Below, piece by piece: positions 6,114 to 6,617 of a stretch of DNA of 6,617 nucleotides. The translations under genes and the position numbers were made by a program. This DNA is from Alphaproteobacteria bacterium (GTDB lineage Bacteria > Pseudomonadota > Alphaproteobacteria > Rhizobiales > Devosiaceae). The notes under the pieces are model-generated. The model worked only from the letters and a program-made list of their open reading frames with translations. It did no database searches and had not been told where the DNA came from. Where the stretch lies: positions 1-6,617 of the forward strand of contig JAADFY010000083.1 of NCBI GenBank assembly GCA_013152625.1, read 5' to 3'. Numbering within the stretch: the stretch's first letter is position 1; every line of letters begins with the position of its first letter.

Positions 6114-6617
6114 ATGGCCGAAATCGTCAAAGTTGAAATTGCCATGGTTGACCTGGCGCCCCGGGTGGAGCGCACCGACGCCATTCAGGCTTTCGTGTCC
6201 CAGGAAACTCCGCTGGTAACCATCACCGACAGCGAGGGAACAACCGGAACCGGCTATTCCTACACCATTGGCACCGGCGGCCCTTCGGTCATGGCCCTGT
6301 TGCAACAAGCGCTCGTTCCGGCCCTGATCGGGCGCAACCCGTCCGAAATCGAGGCCATCTGGCGCGATCTGTTTTTTGCCACCCACGCCACCGCGGTGGG
6401 CCCCATCACCGCCCTGGCTCTGGCCGCCATCGACATCGCCCTGTGGGATTTGCGCTGCAAACGGGTCGGCCTGCCGCTGGCCCAGATGGCCGGAGGGGCA
6501 AAAACCTCGGTGCCCATGTACTCCACCGAAGGCGGTTGGTTACACATTTCCACCCATGATCTGGTCCGGGACGCACTGGCCGTTAAGGCTCGCGGATTTT
6601 GCGGTGCCAAGATCAAG
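6114..6617 (+). CDS. Enolase-superfamily enzyme (mandelate racemase/muconate lactonizing type), N-terminal part
   Basis: This gene is cut by the window end after 168 codons, a bit under half of the usual 360-400 residues. The start at 6114 lies 2 nt after the ATPase stop, with AGGA (6103-6106) 7 nt upstream. The N-terminal capping domain is seen: a VKVEIAMVDL strand, a specificity-loop region around APRVERTDAIQAF (15-27), the LVTITDSEGTTGTGYSYTIGTGG stretch (34-56) containing the second loop, then LVPALIGRNPSEIEAIWRDL. The barrel domain starts after AAIDIALWDLRCKRVGLPLAQMAGG (about 104-128). The last three residues, KIK, with GF just before (GFCGAKIK), match the KxK catalytic lysines (Lys164/Lys166 of mandelate racemase), here Lys166 and Lys168. 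Such enzymes abstract a proton next to a carboxylate and act as racemases, cycloisomerases or sugar-acid dehydratases. The metal ligands and the partner base lie outside the window, so the subgroup cannot be set. Confidence 0.9.
   Translation, partial: MAEIVKVEIAMVDLAPRVERTDAIQAFVSQETPLVTITDSEGTTGTGYSYTIGTGGPSVMALLQQALVPALIGRNPSEIEAIWRDLFFATHATAVGPITALALAAIDIALWDLRCKRVGLPLAQMAGGAKTSVPMYSTEGGWLHISTHDLVRDALAVKARGFCGAKIK

Noticed and set aside
1..6617. Mobile element, CRISPR, defence system or phage genes
   Set aside because: No transposase, integrase, direct-repeat array, terminal repeats or toxin-antitoxin pair is visible; all genes belong to transport and metabolism on one strand.

Overview
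The window is a single-direction (+ strand) gene cluster from a GC-rich bacterium. Gene style and the operon type (CUT1-family ABC importer plus CaiB/BaiF and mandelate-racemase-like enzymes) suggest a Gram-negative proteobacterium, most likely an alphaproteobacterium. This is inferred from protein character and codon use only; no rRNA or species marker is present.

Layout, left to right: (1) 1-509, the 3' end of a family-1 solute-binding protein (SBP) gene, cut by the window start; (2) 506-1711, a class III (CaiB/BaiF) CoA-transferase overlapping gene 1 by ATGA; (3) 1712-1776, a 65-nt gap with a ribosome binding site and small dyads; (4) 1777-3114, a second, complete family-1 SBP with a signal peptide; (5) 3115-3205, a gap holding a strong 12-bp stem-loop; (6) 3206-4147, MalF/UgpA-type permease; (7) 4147-5004, MalG/UgpE-type permease, overlapping by TGATG; (8) 5008-6111, MalK/UgpC-type ATPase with a TOBE domain; (9) 6114-6617, the first 168 codons of an enolase-superfamily (mandelate racemase/muconate lactonizing) enzyme, cut by the window end exactly at its catalytic KxK motif.

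Genes 4-8 encode a complete carbohydrate-type (CUT1) ABC importer: periplasmic binding protein, two inner-membrane permeases and one ATPase acting as a homodimer. Tight spacing (overlaps or gaps of 2-3 nt) from the first permease onward implies one transcript that also carries the enolase-superfamily enzyme. The imported compound is therefore probably the substrate, or a precursor of the substrate, of that enzyme, typically an acid with an acidic C-H next to a carboxylate. The CoA-transferase upstream could activate a carboxylic acid product by moving CoA onto it. The substrate cannot be named from the sequence.

No mobile element, CRISPR array, tRNA or rRNA is seen. Long minus-strand open frames are shadows of the GC-rich coding strand. 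The cluster looks like a catabolic operon of known protein families whose exact pathway may be undescribed; I do not see a novel defence or mobile system.
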